A stretch of DNA of 64,000 bases from Lachnospiraceae bacterium (GCA_028693165.1 JAQUVX010000014.1:1-64000); one strand, 5' to 3'; numbered from the stretch's first letter, positions 26,347 to 34,160 are shown. The notes: generated from the letters alone by a model not told the origin. A program made the numbers and translations.

Positions 26347-27900
26347 TTACCCCCGCAGACAAAACTCACTGCAATCCACCACTCGCGTAGCAAAATCCGC
26401 GTAGAAATCCGGCTCATGGCAGATCAGCAGAATACTCCCTTTGTAAGCCGCCAGCGCCTTCTGCAACTCCGCCTTGGCGTCCACATCCAGATGGTTTGTC
26501 GGCTCGTCCAAAAGCAGGACATTCGACTCACGGTTCATCAGCTTGCACAGGCGCACCTTGGCCTGCTCGCCGCCGCTTAAGACCCGCACCTGGCTCTCGA
26601 TATGCTTCGTCGTCAGACCACATTTTGCAAGGGCCGAGCGCACCTCGTACTGGGTGTAGCCCGGAAATTCCTTCCAGATCTCCTCGATACAGGTCGTGTT
26701 GTTGCCCGGTGTCATCTCCTGCTCGAAATAACCGATCTCCAGATAATCCCCCAGCTCCACGCTTCCCGAAACCGGCGGAATCAGTCCCAGAATGCTCTTC
26801 AAAAGTGTGGTTTTTCCGATTCCGTTGGAACCCTTGAGCACCAGCTTCTCCCCGCGCTCCATGGACAGGTTCAGCGGGCTGGTCAGAGGCTCATCATATC
26901 CGATGACCAGATCCTTCGTCTCAAAAAGGATCTTTCCGGCCGTGCGCGCCTCGCGGAAGGTAAACTCCGGCTTCGGCTTTTCCTTCGCCAACTCGATGAC
27001 ATCCATCTTGTCCAGTTTTTTCTGACGGGACATCGCCATATTCCGCGTGGATACGCGTGCCTTGTTGCGCGCCACAAAATCCTCCAGATCCGCAATCTCC
27101 TGCTGCTGACGCTTGTATGCCGCCTCCAACTGAGATTTCTTCACGGCATACACTTCCTGGAAATGGTCGTAATCGCCCACGTAACGGTCTAATTTTTGAT
27201 TCTCCATATGATAAATCAGGTTGATGACGCTGTTCAGGAACGGAATGTCATGGGAAATCAAAATAAATGCATTTTCATATTCCTGCAAATAGCGTTTCAG
27301 CCAGTCGATATGCTGCTCATCCAGATAGTTGGTCGGCTCGTCCAGAAGCAGAATGTCCGGTTTCTCCAGCAGCAGCTTCCCCAGCAAAACCTTCGTTCTC
27401 TGGCCGCCGGAAAGCTCCGACACATCCTTCTCAAGACCGATATCGGTCAGTCCCAGCGCACGCGCCACCTCTTCCACCTTGCTGTCGATCACGTAAAAAT
27501 CATGAGCCATCAAAAGATCCTGAATCGTGCCAAGATCCTCCATCATGACTGCCATCTCTTCCTCGGATGCCTCGCCCATCTTGTCACAGATTTCATTCAT
27601 CTCTGCTTCCATATCAAACAGGTAGGCAAACGCATTCTTCAGCACGTCGCGGATGGTCATACCCTTCTCAAGCACGGTGTGCTGATCCAGGTATCCGGTA
27701 TGGACGTGCTTCGACCATTCCACCTTGCCCTCCTCCGGCTGCAGCTTGCCGGTAATAATATTCATAAATGTGGATTTTCCCTCTCCGTTGGCGCCCACAA
27801 GGCCGATATGCTCACCTTTTAACAGGCGGAAGGAAACGTCCTGAAAAATCGCGCGGTCTCCGAAACCGTGACTTAAATGTTCTACGTTTAATATACTCAT
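26347..27900 (-). CDS. ABC-F family ATPase
   Basis: A 517-residue soluble protein with two ABC domains and no membrane segments. Domain 1 has Walker A GANGEGKST (about 37), signature LSGGQ, and Walker B LLLDEPTNYLDEQ. A charged linker (about 235-310) follows. Domain 2 has GSNGIGKTT, LSGGEQ and LLLDEPTNHLD. ABC-F proteins act on ribosomes (translation factors or antibiotic protection). The linker type and lack of resistance context suggest a housekeeping member. Confidence 0.93.
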   Translation of the reverse strand: MSILNVEHLSHGFGDRAIFQDVSFRLLKGEHIGLVGANGEGKSTFMNIITGKLQPEEGKVEWSKHVHTGYLDQHTVLEKGMTIRDVLKNAFAYLFDMEAEMNEICDKMGEASEEEMAVMMEDLGTIQDLLMAHDFYVIDSKVEEVARALGLTDIGLEKDVSELSGGQRTKVLLGKLLLEKPDILLLDEPTNYLDEQHIDWLKRYLQEYENAFILISHDIPFLNSVINLIYHMENQKLDRYVGDYDHFQEVYAVKKSQLEAAYKRQQQEIADLEDFVARNKARVSTRNMAMSRQKKLDKMDVIELAKEKPKPEFTFREARTAGKILFETKDLVIGYDEPLTSPLNLSMERGEKLVLKGSNGIGKTTLLKSILGLIPPVSGSVELGDYLEIGYFEQEMTPGNNTTCIEEIWKEFPGYTQYEVRSALAKCGLTTKHIESQVRVLSGGEQAKVRLCKLMNRESNVLLLDEPTNHLDVDAKAELQKALAAYKGSILLICHEPDFYADFATRVVDCSEFCLRG

Positions 27901-27944
27901 TTGTCTCTAACTCCTTATGATCAGGGGTGTCTTTGTCCGTGACT

Positions 27945-27973
27945 ATTCTACATGAGAAATGAAATTCTTGCAA
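27945..27973 (-). promoter_or_regulatory. Promoter of the ABC-F gene
   Basis: On the minus strand TTGCAA (27968-27973) is followed after 17 bases by TAGAAT (27945-27950), about 45 bases upstream of the ATG. A divergent TATAAT for feoA lies at 27995-28000. Confidence 0.6.
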
Positions 27974-28030
27974 GAAATTTCCGGATATTCTGCATATAAT
28001 GATTACAACGTCTCTTAAAGAAGTGATTCC

Positions 28031-28258
28031 ATGGTTATTCCATTGAGCCATATCGTCCCTGGAGAGCGCGGCCGCATCGTCTGGCTCGCCAGCGACGCAC
28101 ACATGAAGCAGCGCCTGATCGACCTCGGATTCGCCCCGGAGGAATCCCTCTCCTGCGTCTTAAAAACCCCGCGCGGAGGCATGAGCGCCTATCTGGTACA
28201 GGGTGCCGTCATCGCACTGCGGCAGGAAAATGCGAATGAAATTTTCGTGGAGGTATAG
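28031..28258 (+). CDS. feoA: FeoA-domain protein
   Basis: A 75-residue SH3-like FeoA protein (GERGRIVWLASDAHMKQRLIDLGFAPEE, then GGMSAYLVQGAVIALRQENANEIFV). FeoA is the small cytosolic partner of the ferrous iron transporter FeoB. Here it stands alone; feoB is 7.3 kb away on the same strand. A TATAAT box at 27995-28000 is close upstream, but the -35 and ribosome binding site are weak. Confidence 0.88.
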   Translation: MVIPLSHIVPGERGRIVWLASDAHMKQRLIDLGFAPEESLSCVLKTPRGGMSAYLVQGAVIALRQENANEIFVEV

Positions 28259-28371
28259 AAAAGAAGCAGGGCCCTATCTTCTCAGATGCGCTCTGCTTCT
28301 CAGTCTTTCTCTGTCTCGGATCATCCTGTAATACCTTTCGGGGTATCCTTCGGCGTGCCGCACACTGCAGC

Positions 28372-28497
28372 TTAATCCTCCTCGGAATCCTCCTCATCGA
28401 TAATGCCGGAGCCCACGGTTCCCGCCACAGTCGATACCACAACTGCCACAACAAACAAGATAATCAGTCCCAATCCGCCTGCAAACATCAGTTCCAT
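28372..28497 (-). CDS. 41-residue single-pass membrane miniprotein
   Basis: The frame begins with ATG behind GGAGGCAGATAG, an excellent ribosome binding site, and encodes 41 residues. MELMFAGGLG leads into a hydrophobic helix (about 11-28), then a Gly/Thr stretch and a very acidic tail ending DEEDSEED. A sigma-A promoter with an overlapping palindrome lies just upstream (28562-28593), which supports it as a real gene. No family is recognised. It converges on feoA, but a link to iron is only a guess. Confidence 0.72.
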   Translation of the reverse strand: MELMFAGGLGLIILFVVAVVVSTVAGTVGSGIIDEEDSEED

Positions 28498-28561
28498 CTA
28501 TCTGCCTCCTATCGACGTCTCCGCCCTGTTTCTTCCAATCGTCACGATACGTGTTATGGAG

Positions 28562-28593
28562 TAAAGTATAACATACTTTAAAATAAAATTCAA
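28562..28593 (-). promoter_or_regulatory. Promoter with 19-bp palindromic operator
   Basis: On the minus strand TTGAAT (28588-28593) is 17 bases from TATACT (28565-28570). A perfect 19-base palindrome, TAAAGTATAACATACTTTA (28562-28580), covers the -10 box. It precedes the 41-residue membrane protein gene. Such placement is typical of a repressor site; the regulator is not identified. Confidence 0.7.
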
Positions 28594-28614
28594 TCATGCC
28601 CGCCGCGGTTTCTT

Positions 28615-29208
28615 TTATTCCAGACCAAGTGCCGCCAGTTCTGTATTGACGGAATCCTCGCAGGAACGCATGGCCTCGATGGTCTTTTCAAACAGCGCAT
28701 CCAGCTCCCAGCCCAGGCGCTCCGTGCCCTGCCGGATCACATCTCTGGAACAGCCTGCGGCAAATTTCTTGTCCTTGAATTTCTTCTTCAAGCTGGACAC
28801 TTCCATATCCTTCGTGCTCTTTGACGGACGCATCTTCGCCGCCGCGCCAATCAGGCCGGTCAATTCATCTGCCGCAAACAGAATCTTTTCCATCTCAAGC
28901 TCCGGTTCAATATCACAGCAAAGCCCATAGCCATGAGAGCAAATGGAGTAAATCATATCCTCGCCCACCCCTGCGGCCCGCAGAAGCTCCGGTGCCTTCA
29001 CGCAGTGCTGCTCCGGATACTGCTCGAAATCGATGTCATGCAGCAGCCCCACCATACCCCAGTATTCTTCCTCGTCGGTATGCCCAAGCTCCTTCGCGTA
29101 CCAGCGCATCACGCCCTCCACAGTCAGTGCGTGCAGAATATGAAATGGTTCCTTATTGTAGTTTCTCAAAAGCTCCAGCGCTTCAACTCTCGTGATCTTG
29201 CTCGTCAT
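28615..29208 (-). CDS. HD-domain (HDIG-type) hydrolase
   Basis: A 197-residue protein with an HD phosphohydrolase fold. HALTVEGVMRW supplies the first His, LLHDIDFEQYPEQH the HD pair, and ICSHGYG plus AADELTGL the later metal-site residues. Family members cleave phosphate esters or nucleotides; this subfamily is usually annotated only as an HDIG protein. An upstream in-frame ATG is rejected because GAGGAGGAG stands 7 bases before 29208. A TTAACA-17-TAGAAT promoter lies at 29264-29292. Confidence 0.87.
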   Translation of the reverse strand: MTSKITRVEALELLRNYNKEPFHILHALTVEGVMRWYAKELGHTDEEEYWGMVGLLHDIDFEQYPEQHCVKAPELLRAAGVGEDMIYSICSHGYGLCCDIEPELEMEKILFAADELTGLIGAAAKMRPSKSTKDMEVSSLKKKFKDKKFAAGCSRDVIRQGTERLGWELDALFEKTIEAMRSCEDSVNTELAALGLE

Positions 29209-29263
29209 GATGATACTCCTCCTCTGATACAGGCTGTTATTGTACCCCGCCATGTTTCTTCCT

Positions 29264-29292
29264 ATTCTACCGCATCTTGGAGGATTTGTTAA
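29264..29292 (-). promoter_or_regulatory. Promoter of the HD-domain gene
   Basis: TTAACA (29287-29292, minus strand) and TAGAAT (29264-29269) are 17 bases apart and lie 56 bases upstream of the chosen start. Confidence 0.6.
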
Positions 29293-29378
29293 GCTGAAAA
29301 TATGCTGACTTCCTGCAATGTTCCCGCAGACTCATCCATTTGTTTTGGATGTCCCGAGCTTATCACATCCCGGAACGC

Positions 29379-29409
29379 AAAAAGCCCCCAGGCACCAATG
29401 TGCCCGGGG
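29379..29409 (-). terminator. Intrinsic terminator of the secreted-protein operon
   Basis: CCCCAGGCAC and GTGCCCGGGG (29386-29409) form a stem with one mismatch and a four-base loop, followed by CTTTTT on the minus strand. It closes the two-gene unit that starts at 32472. Confidence 0.8.
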
Positions 29410-29470
29410 ACCACCTCTGGAATTGAGAGAATGGAGTTTTTAATAACCGGCTCTCTTATACAATTAATAT

Positions 29471-30100
29471 TTAACTATAAAATAAATCTTCTAAAAAATT
29501 ATAGGTCGTTGTTGTTCCGTCTGCACCAGTGACATATAGCTTGCTTCCGTCTTCGGATACTGTCAGATAATATTCATACGAATTCATTTCATTATCACAC
29601 ATTGCATAGCATCCGTTCCCCATCTCTACTAATCTGTACTGGAGAAAAAAACCATTTTCCATGCCTGCCCCAGTTAAATGCGCCTCAACTTCTGCAATAC
29701 TAAATCCGTCACTATAATCATCATAATAGTAGAAGGAATATGTAATATAATCATTCCCATTATTCCATCCATACACAGCCGCTTTGGGAGCTGCGTCCGT
29801 CATTCTATAACCATTATGATATTGCAGCCTCCCATCAGTTCCAACCCACACTCCATTAGGAGCATAATTATTGGTAATCATCGTTCCACACGGGCTGATA
29901 TAATAGCCCACCGTGTCAAGCCCCTCACCACCTTCAAACACATAATCATTTTGAGTCCATGCATTTCCGTTCTTGTAACTCCATGCATCTGGGCAATCAG
30001 CGGATGCGCCTTTTACCCATTCTCCGGCGAAAGCCGGTATTGTCGTTAAGCTCAATACTATAATAGTGCTAATAAAATATTTCCATACTTTTCCTATCAT
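29471..30100 (-). CDS. Secreted protein with one cell-wall-repeat-like module
   Basis: A 209-residue protein with a clear signal peptide (residues 1-25, IPAFAGEW cleavage region). Residues 26-100 resemble a cell-wall-binding repeat (GEWVKGASADCPDAWSYKNG, then VGTDGRLQYHNG). The Tyr/Asp-rich remainder is not recognised. It follows the larger cell-wall-repeat protein by 44 bases and probably shares its transcript. A GGAGGG site precedes the ATG. Confidence 0.7.
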   Translation of the reverse strand: MIGKVWKYFISTIIVLSLTTIPAFAGEWVKGASADCPDAWSYKNGNAWTQNDYVFEGGEGLDTVGYYISPCGTMITNNYAPNGVWVGTDGRLQYHNGYRMTDAAPKAAVYGWNNGNDYITYSFYYYDDYSDGFSIAEVEAHLTGAGMENGFFLQYRLVEMGNGCYAMCDNEMNSYEYYLTVSEDGSKLYVTGADGTTTTYNFLEDLFYS

Positions 30101-30144
30101 GTACCCTCCGTTAATGCGACTTAATTTCTTTAAATTCCGCGAAT

Positions 30145-32472
30145 CTATTTACTCCAAATGCCCTGTTCATCTACATAATATCCGTCTACCGTTGTGGATA
30201 CAGCCATTTTCCCCTGGGCTCCATCCGATGTAGGATTGAAATAGTACCACTTGCCGTCAATCTGATGCCATCCTGTTTTCATTCCCGTCATGATATCCAC
30301 ATAGAATGTTCCGCCCAATGCCGGATCTATTACAAATCCGTGTTTCGCATAACCATCCGCGCCAAATGCATACCAATTGCCATTAATTTTTTCCCATGCA
30401 GGCTGCTCGTGCGTTGCCCCATCTTCCATGGTCACAATAGTCCCGGCTGCGATGGTTCCATCGGCATACTGCAGTTTCCAACGGATACTTCCGCCCTCAG
30501 CCTGCGGCGCCTCCGAAATCCACTTGCTGTATCCCTCTCCGCTTCCGATAATGATACCTGTCACGGAATTTATATGTCCCTTTTTGCTGTCTATGGTTAC
30601 AGTTCCGGTACCAGCGAAACTGCTGCTTCCGCCACCACCACCAGAACCACCGGAACCGCCGGAGCTACCGTTGCTTGTTGAGGTGCTGTCAACAAAGAAG
30701 AATGTGCTAAAATCGACTACCGCAAAGGATACAGTACCATTACCATTGATTCGCGGGTTAATCGTTTCTACGTTTCCATCGTGTTTCATATGGATAATCA
30801 CCAAGTCTTCCGCATCGATCCCTGCCGGTACAGGCATCGTTATCAGGACAGGGTAGTTTAACTCCCCTTCCAATTCGCCTGAGAGGGTTATATTCAATGC
30901 TGATTTCTTTCTGTATTTTGATACATTGGCATTGTTCAGATCCTCTGCTTTCGGTTTATCAAACTTGATGCCGGTTGCGCCATTCAAGATTCCTCCAGTT
31001 ACCACAACTGCGTCTGAGCTAATGTCGCTCTCGCCTGTCTCTACAAGGAAATCTTCCTTGCCAGATTCCTGCTTATACGCTGCTTCCAATTCTGCATATT
31101 TATCTGCGATATTTTCATATGCCTGGACAGCTAACTTCAAGGTTTCCTTATCCTGCGTCGGCAGTTTTGTATTCTCCACACTGCTCACAACATCATCACT
31201 GCCTAATATGCTGTCAATCACCTGGCTGCCGCCTTGTGCAACAGAATCCATTACAAATTCAGGGCTGAAGTCGGAAAGGTCACTGTTGGCATATTCGGAA
31301 AGGTCTCCCACTGCCATTACACGGAATTTATAGGTTCTGTCACTCTCCATGTATGAACTAAAACCGCTCTGCCCGGCAGCGCCTGATTTAAAATAGACGT
31401 CCATTTTTTCGTATTCACCAGTTGCTTCATTTTTTACATATAAAAAAGCAAAATATATTTTTTGATATTGTTGGTTCAAGGATTCTGGAACCTCATCCCA
31501 AACTCCCGTCCCATCCGCTTGCCATCTCAGATTATGAGGAATGGTCATAGACTTTTCCGGTAAAACATACTCGAATGAAGGACTTATTTCAGACCAATAA
31601 TCTTCGAGAAAATCAGTTTCATTGTTCATTCTGAAGAATGCCTGGAATGTATACTCTCCTGGTTCTGCAAAATAGTGTCTCAAATCGAATTTTTCTACAT
31701 AACCTCGTACTGAATTTACATTTGGAATTAGCCTTTCTCCATCTCGATATACCCTCACAGAAGTATTTTTGATTTTTTCTTTCATCTCATCCGGAAGAGC
31801 ATCCGAATTCCAAGTTGCAAACCCTGGATATTGTTCTGACCAAACCGGGGTTTGCGCTGGAATAACATCTTCTTCGGTAACCACAGTTTCTTTAAGTGTT
31901 AAAGAAACCCCAGGGACGGATATTGTCCCCATTCTAGGATATGTTATGCTGTCCTGTTTTATATTGAACCATACTGTTATAGTTTTACTATTGCTTAGTG
32001 CCCATTCCTGAGGATTATTGATCTTTATGGATAGTGTATACGGATTTTTTTCCAAACCGATTACTGCACCCAACTTATCAGCAAGAGCCTTTGAATCATC
32101 AGAAAAAATCGGATCAAATTCAAGTTCACTGGCAATCTGCTCAGCCCAGGCGTCCGCGTCCCAATCAGATGCTGACGCGTCTCCTGGTGTCGCAATTTCA
32201 TCGAAATCTACCGAAAGTGTGAACTTCGTCTCAAATTCATTAGTCTCTTTTAAATCATCGGTTGTTACTTCAAAAGTCTGCTGAGATACATCTACCTTAA
32301 TATGTGCCTTTGGCATATCATCTGGGTTATCACTTCCGATAACATCTCCGCCTATTGGAGCCTCGTCAAAAGTTTTTGCGAGACCCGTAAGTGGACTTGC
32401 CATAGATATCAACATACATATTGACAATAGGACTGCTGCTTTTTGTTTAATATTTCTCAATACCTTTCTCAT
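30145..32472 (-). CDS. Large secreted protein with C-terminal cell-wall-binding repeats
   Basis: A 775-residue exported protein. The ATG at 32472 is chosen because GAGGAGG stands 7 bases upstream; the longer reading adds 30 residues without a signal. Residues 1-33 are a signal peptide (LTGLAKTF). The middle has beta-sandwich-like segments (TFEVTTDDLKETNEFETKFT; FKVMAVGD-like fibronectin-type blocks) of unclear family. A Gly/Ser linker (about 600-620) leads to the C-terminal repeats (WEKINGNWYAFGADGYAKHG, GWHQIDGKWYYFNPTSDG), typical choline/cell-wall-binding units. Probably surface-associated; ligand unknown. Confidence 0.82.
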   Translation of the reverse strand: MRKVLRNIKQKAAVLLSICMLISMASPLTGLAKTFDEAPIGGDVIGSDNPDDMPKAHIKVDVSQQTFEVTTDDLKETNEFETKFTLSVDFDEIATPGDASASDWDADAWAEQIASELEFDPIFSDDSKALADKLGAVIGLEKNPYTLSIKINNPQEWALSNSKTITVWFNIKQDSITYPRMGTISVPGVSLTLKETVVTEEDVIPAQTPVWSEQYPGFATWNSDALPDEMKEKIKNTSVRVYRDGERLIPNVNSVRGYVEKFDLRHYFAEPGEYTFQAFFRMNNETDFLEDYWSEISPSFEYVLPEKSMTIPHNLRWQADGTGVWDEVPESLNQQYQKIYFAFLYVKNEATGEYEKMDVYFKSGAAGQSGFSSYMESDRTYKFRVMAVGDLSEYANSDLSDFSPEFVMDSVAQGGSQVIDSILGSDDVVSSVENTKLPTQDKETLKLAVQAYENIADKYAELEAAYKQESGKEDFLVETGESDISSDAVVVTGGILNGATGIKFDKPKAEDLNNANVSKYRKKSALNITLSGELEGELNYPVLITMPVPAGIDAEDLVIIHMKHDGNVETINPRINGNGTVSFAVVDFSTFFFVDSTSTSNGSSGGSGGSGGGGGSSSFAGTGTVTIDSKKGHINSVTGIIIGSGEGYSKWISEAPQAEGGSIRWKLQYADGTIAAGTIVTMEDGATHEQPAWEKINGNWYAFGADGYAKHGFVIDPALGGTFYVDIMTGMKTGWHQIDGKWYYFNPTSDGAQGKMAVSTTVDGYYVDEQGIWSK

Positions 32473-32616
32473 CACTTTCCTCCTCGTAATAAGTTTCTCA
32501 TCATTACATGATATTTCATAAAAACCATCTTTTAAAACTGTTTTACCTCCTCTCCCAAGCAAATGGCTATAACTTCCTGCTTTTTTCTCGTATATCCTCC
32601 TATAAATTAATTCTTT

Positions 32617-32665
32617 TATATCGTAATCTCGATATAATTATACGTCTTTTTGCGATTGTTGTCTA
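32617..32665 (-). promoter_or_regulatory. Promoter and operator between divergent surface and XRE genes
   Basis: TAGACA (32660-32665, minus strand) and TATAAT (32637-32642) are 17 bases apart and drive the secreted-protein operon. A perfect inverted repeat, TATATCG-taatct-CGATATA (32617-32636), covers the predicted start site. Related ATCGwAATCTC blocks occur at 32620 and 32665, and TATCGTTATATGATA lies near 32686. Control by the divergent XRE protein is inferred. Confidence 0.65.
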
Positions 32666-32717
32666 TCGAAATCTCAAACTAAAATATCGTTATATGATAG
32701 TATAGGAGGACAAATAT

Positions 32718-33029
32718 TTGTTTGATGTATTAGGAAGAATAAAAGAACTCAGAGAGGCCAGAGGATGGTCTGTGTATCGTCTTGCGCTGCTTGCAGAAAT
32801 TCCTCAGTCTACAATCGCTACGTGGTATCAGAAAAACCTTTGTCCGCCGATTGACAAATTGGAAATCCTATGTGATATTTTCGGCATTACCTTAGCCGAA
32901 TTCTTTTTAGTTGGAAACACTGATGAACTGCCCGGTGAACAGATAGAACTTCTGAAAAAATGGTGTCTGCTCAGTTCTTCACAAAAGGCAGCAATCTTTA
33001 CCATCATCAATGCTTTCCTGGGCAAATAA
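32718..33029 (+). CDS. XRE-family HTH regulator (TTG start)
   Basis: A 103-residue protein with an N-terminal Cro/CI helix-turn-helix (RLALLAEIPQSTIATWYQKN) and a short C-terminal helical tail. The start is TTG, set by AGGAGG (32704-32709) eight bases upstream. It is transcribed divergently from the cell-wall-repeat operon across a shared region rich in ATCG palindromes. A hairpin terminator follows near 33106-33141. Confidence 0.87.
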   Translation: MFDVLGRIKELREARGWSVYRLALLAEIPQSTIATWYQKNLCPPIDKLEILCDIFGITLAEFFLVGNTDELPGEQIELLKKWCLLSSSQKAAIFTIINAFLGK

Positions 33030-33105
33030 CTTGCAGTAACATTATTCACACGATGTTTAAACTGCTGCAGTTCATGCGGTGCGCTGCCAGGCTCACAAAA
33101 TAAAA

Positions 33106-33141
33106 GAGGGGTATTTATCTGCCAAACAAATCCACCTCTTT
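33106..33141 (+). terminator. Probable terminator of the XRE gene
   Basis: AAAGAGG and CCTCTTT form the stem of a long-looped hairpin followed by a short T run on the plus strand, about 80 bases after the XRE stop. Confidence 0.5.
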
Positions 33142-33265
33142 TTGACCCCACTTTTGACCTCAAACCCTTCCTTTTCAGCAATGACCTTAAAAAGCTGTTA
33201 TAAAACACCACAGCCTCACATAATCGCGTTTCTATTGATTTTCCGTGGAAAATCCCTGTTTTCAC

Positions 33266-33294
33266 TTTACAAATTTTCAGTTATAGCTTATAAT
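33266..33294 (+). promoter_or_regulatory. tRNA-Gly promoter
   Basis: TTTACA (33266-33271) and TATAAT (33289-33294) are 17 bases apart, ending 22 bases before the tRNA. Confidence 0.75.
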
Positions 33295-33316
33295 AAACCT
33301 CGTTGAAACATCAAAA

Positions 33317-33387
33317 GCAGATGTAGTTCATCGGTAGAACACCAGCTTCCCAAGCTGGGGAGGCGGGTTCGATTCCCGTCATCTGCT
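33317..33387 (+). tRNA. tRNA-Gly (CCC)
   Basis: A complete 71-base cloverleaf: acceptor GCAGATG/CATCTGC, D arm GTTC...GAAC, anticodon stem CCAGC/GCTGG with loop TTCCCAA (anticodon CCC), T arm GCGGG-TTCGATT-CCCGT, discriminator T. CCA is not encoded. A long-looped hairpin with T run follows (about 33398-33440). Confidence 0.96.
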
Positions 33388-33523
33388 CTTTATAGAAGCC
33401 CCTTTGAATATGCGGAATCCCGTATAAACACTGGGGTTTCTTTATTTTGTGAAAAGAATCTTTATAGAAAGAGCGGAACTTGTCCGTTCTGATCCGTTGC
33501 GACGTCGCAATATTTTTTTTCAC

Positions 33524-33709
33524 AAAAATACCACCGGCCATTATTGACTGGTGGTATTGAATAATTTATTTATGCTAAACCAAATGATTATTTGGCAGGC
33601 GTACCGCTCTCCTGCATCTCTCGGGTTTCCCCTGTCAAGCCATCGGCGTGTGGACGGGTACGAAATCTTCCACCTCAAATAATCACTTGGATAAAGCCAT
33701 TAATACTGT
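33524..33709 (-). ncRNA. Unassigned ~185-nt structured RNA gene
   Basis: The minus strand has a promoter, TGTAAA complement TTTACA (33738-33743) with TATAAT (33716-33721), spacer 16. Next is a folded core closed by a 14-bp helix (33579-33592 with 33677-33690, one G-U pair), then an intrinsic terminator (33527-33558). Inside the core, CGTACC/GGTACG, GTGGA/TCCAC, GCAGG/CCTGC and a GGG-GAAA-CCC hairpin can pair, some mutually exclusively, suggesting pseudoknots or switching. No coding frame with a ribosome binding site fits. I do not recognise the family; it is not tmRNA, RNase P or SRP by motif. Confidence 0.7.
33527..33558 (-). terminator. Terminator of the unassigned RNA
   Basis: AATACCACC (33527-33535) and GGTGGTATT (33550-33558) form a perfect 9-bp stem with T run on the minus strand. 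Confidence 0.85.
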
Positions 33710-33715
33710 ATCTAC

Positions 33716-33743
33716 ATTATAGCGATTTTATTCTTTTTGTAAA
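33716..33743 (-). promoter_or_regulatory. Promoter of the unassigned RNA
   Basis: Read on the minus strand, TTTACA and TATAAT are separated by 16 bases; transcription would begin near 33709. Confidence 0.75.
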
Positions 33744-33824
33744 GAATTTTCTTGTTTCTCAACAATCTAACACAGCATCAGAATTAATAGCAGAACGAGC
33801 CGATGCGAAAAGAGATGTACATCC

Positions 33825-33851
33825 AGGGGACTGAAATAGTCCTCTTTTTTT
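33825..33851 (+). terminator. Terminator without an evident upstream gene
   Basis: AGGGGACT and AGTCCTCT pair around GAAAT, followed by seven T on the plus strand. No gene or clear promoter is seen in 33744-33824, so it may end an unrecognised small RNA. Confidence 0.6.
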
Positions 33852-33906
33852 CTGTCATAATCCCAGCAGATTTTTCGCATTTTCCACTTTTAGTGGTTTC
33901 TTTCTA

Positions 33907-33987
33907 TTGCTTTATTTTTACTTTTAGTGTATCATTATTACAGGCAGTCATTCTGCCGGGTGGTTTCCACTTCCGGAAAGGAGGTGG
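33907..33987 (+). promoter_or_regulatory. Toxin promoter and self-sequestering leader
   Basis: TTGCTT (33907-33912) and TATCAT (33930-33935) are 17 bases apart. The leader contains GGCAG/CTGCC (33943-33957). It also has CCACTTCC (33967-33974), which pairs with GGAGGTGG (33980-33987) across a five-base loop. This hides the Shine-Dalgarno of the toxin. Confidence 0.7.
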
Positions 33988-33992
33988 GCGTA

Positions 33993-34070
33993 ATGAGTAC
34001 ATACGAAGCAATATCTCTCATGATAAACTTTGCTATACTTGTTATCGTAATAATAGGCACAAAAAAATAA
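33993..34070 (+). CDS. Hol_Tox/TxpA-like type I toxin peptide
   Basis: A 25-residue peptide: MSTYEAISLMINFAIL, then VIVIIG and a TKK tail. It has one membrane helix (about 8-22) and a basic C-terminus, the pattern of Hol_Tox/TxpA-type toxins. Such peptides insert in and depolarise the membrane when unrepressed. The start is behind a very strong AAAGGAGGTGGG site that is sequestered in a leader hairpin. Its stop codon lies in the stem of a terminator shared with an antisense RNA on the other strand. It is too short for ordinary gene callers. Confidence 0.85.
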   Translation: MSTYEAISLMINFAILVIVIIGTKK

Positions 34071-34154
34071 CCACCCGCCGACCAAGTGAGTTGGTTATTT
34101 TTTCATAAACTACATATACTTGGAAGCCACTCTGTGGAGATGGCTGCCTCTTGT
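34062..34154 (-). ncRNA. Antisense antitoxin RNA (RatA-like)
   Basis: On the minus strand a near-consensus promoter, TTGACA (34184-34189), 17 bases, TATGAT (34161-34166), would start an RNA near 34154. It contains an AGCCA/TGGCT hairpin and ends in the terminator at 34064-34101. It overlaps the toxin's last codons and 3' end, as RatA does with txpA in Bacillus subtilis. The role as antitoxin is inferred from this arrangement. Confidence 0.75.
34064..34103. terminator. Bidirectional terminator shared by toxin and antitoxin
   Basis: AAAATAACCA (34064-34073) pairs with TGGTTATTTT (34092-34101). Runs of T follow on both strands, so it ends both transcripts. Confidence 0.85.
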
Positions 34155-34160
34155 GCCTTC

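Noticed and set aside
32473..32530. Possible short leader peptide ending in TGATG at the cell-wall-repeat start
   Set aside because: Its only upstream Shine-Dalgarno-like sequence is about 17 bases from the ATG, so translation is doubtful.
32473..32562. 30-residue N-terminal extension of the cell-wall-repeat protein
   Set aside because: It places the signal peptide internally; the ATG at 32472 has an ideal ribosome binding site.
33030..33265. Integrase-like remnant suggested by repeated TTTTGACCYCA
   Set aside because: The repeat is too short and no recombinase motif is present.
33311..33541. Minus-strand reading ending in MTGIEPASPAWEAGVLP
   Set aside because: It is antisense to tRNA-Gly, a well-known spurious translation.
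33592..33834. Plus-strand 80-residue reading across the structured RNA
   Set aside because: It has no ribosome binding site and runs through the folded RNA core; the strand with promoter and terminator is the other one.
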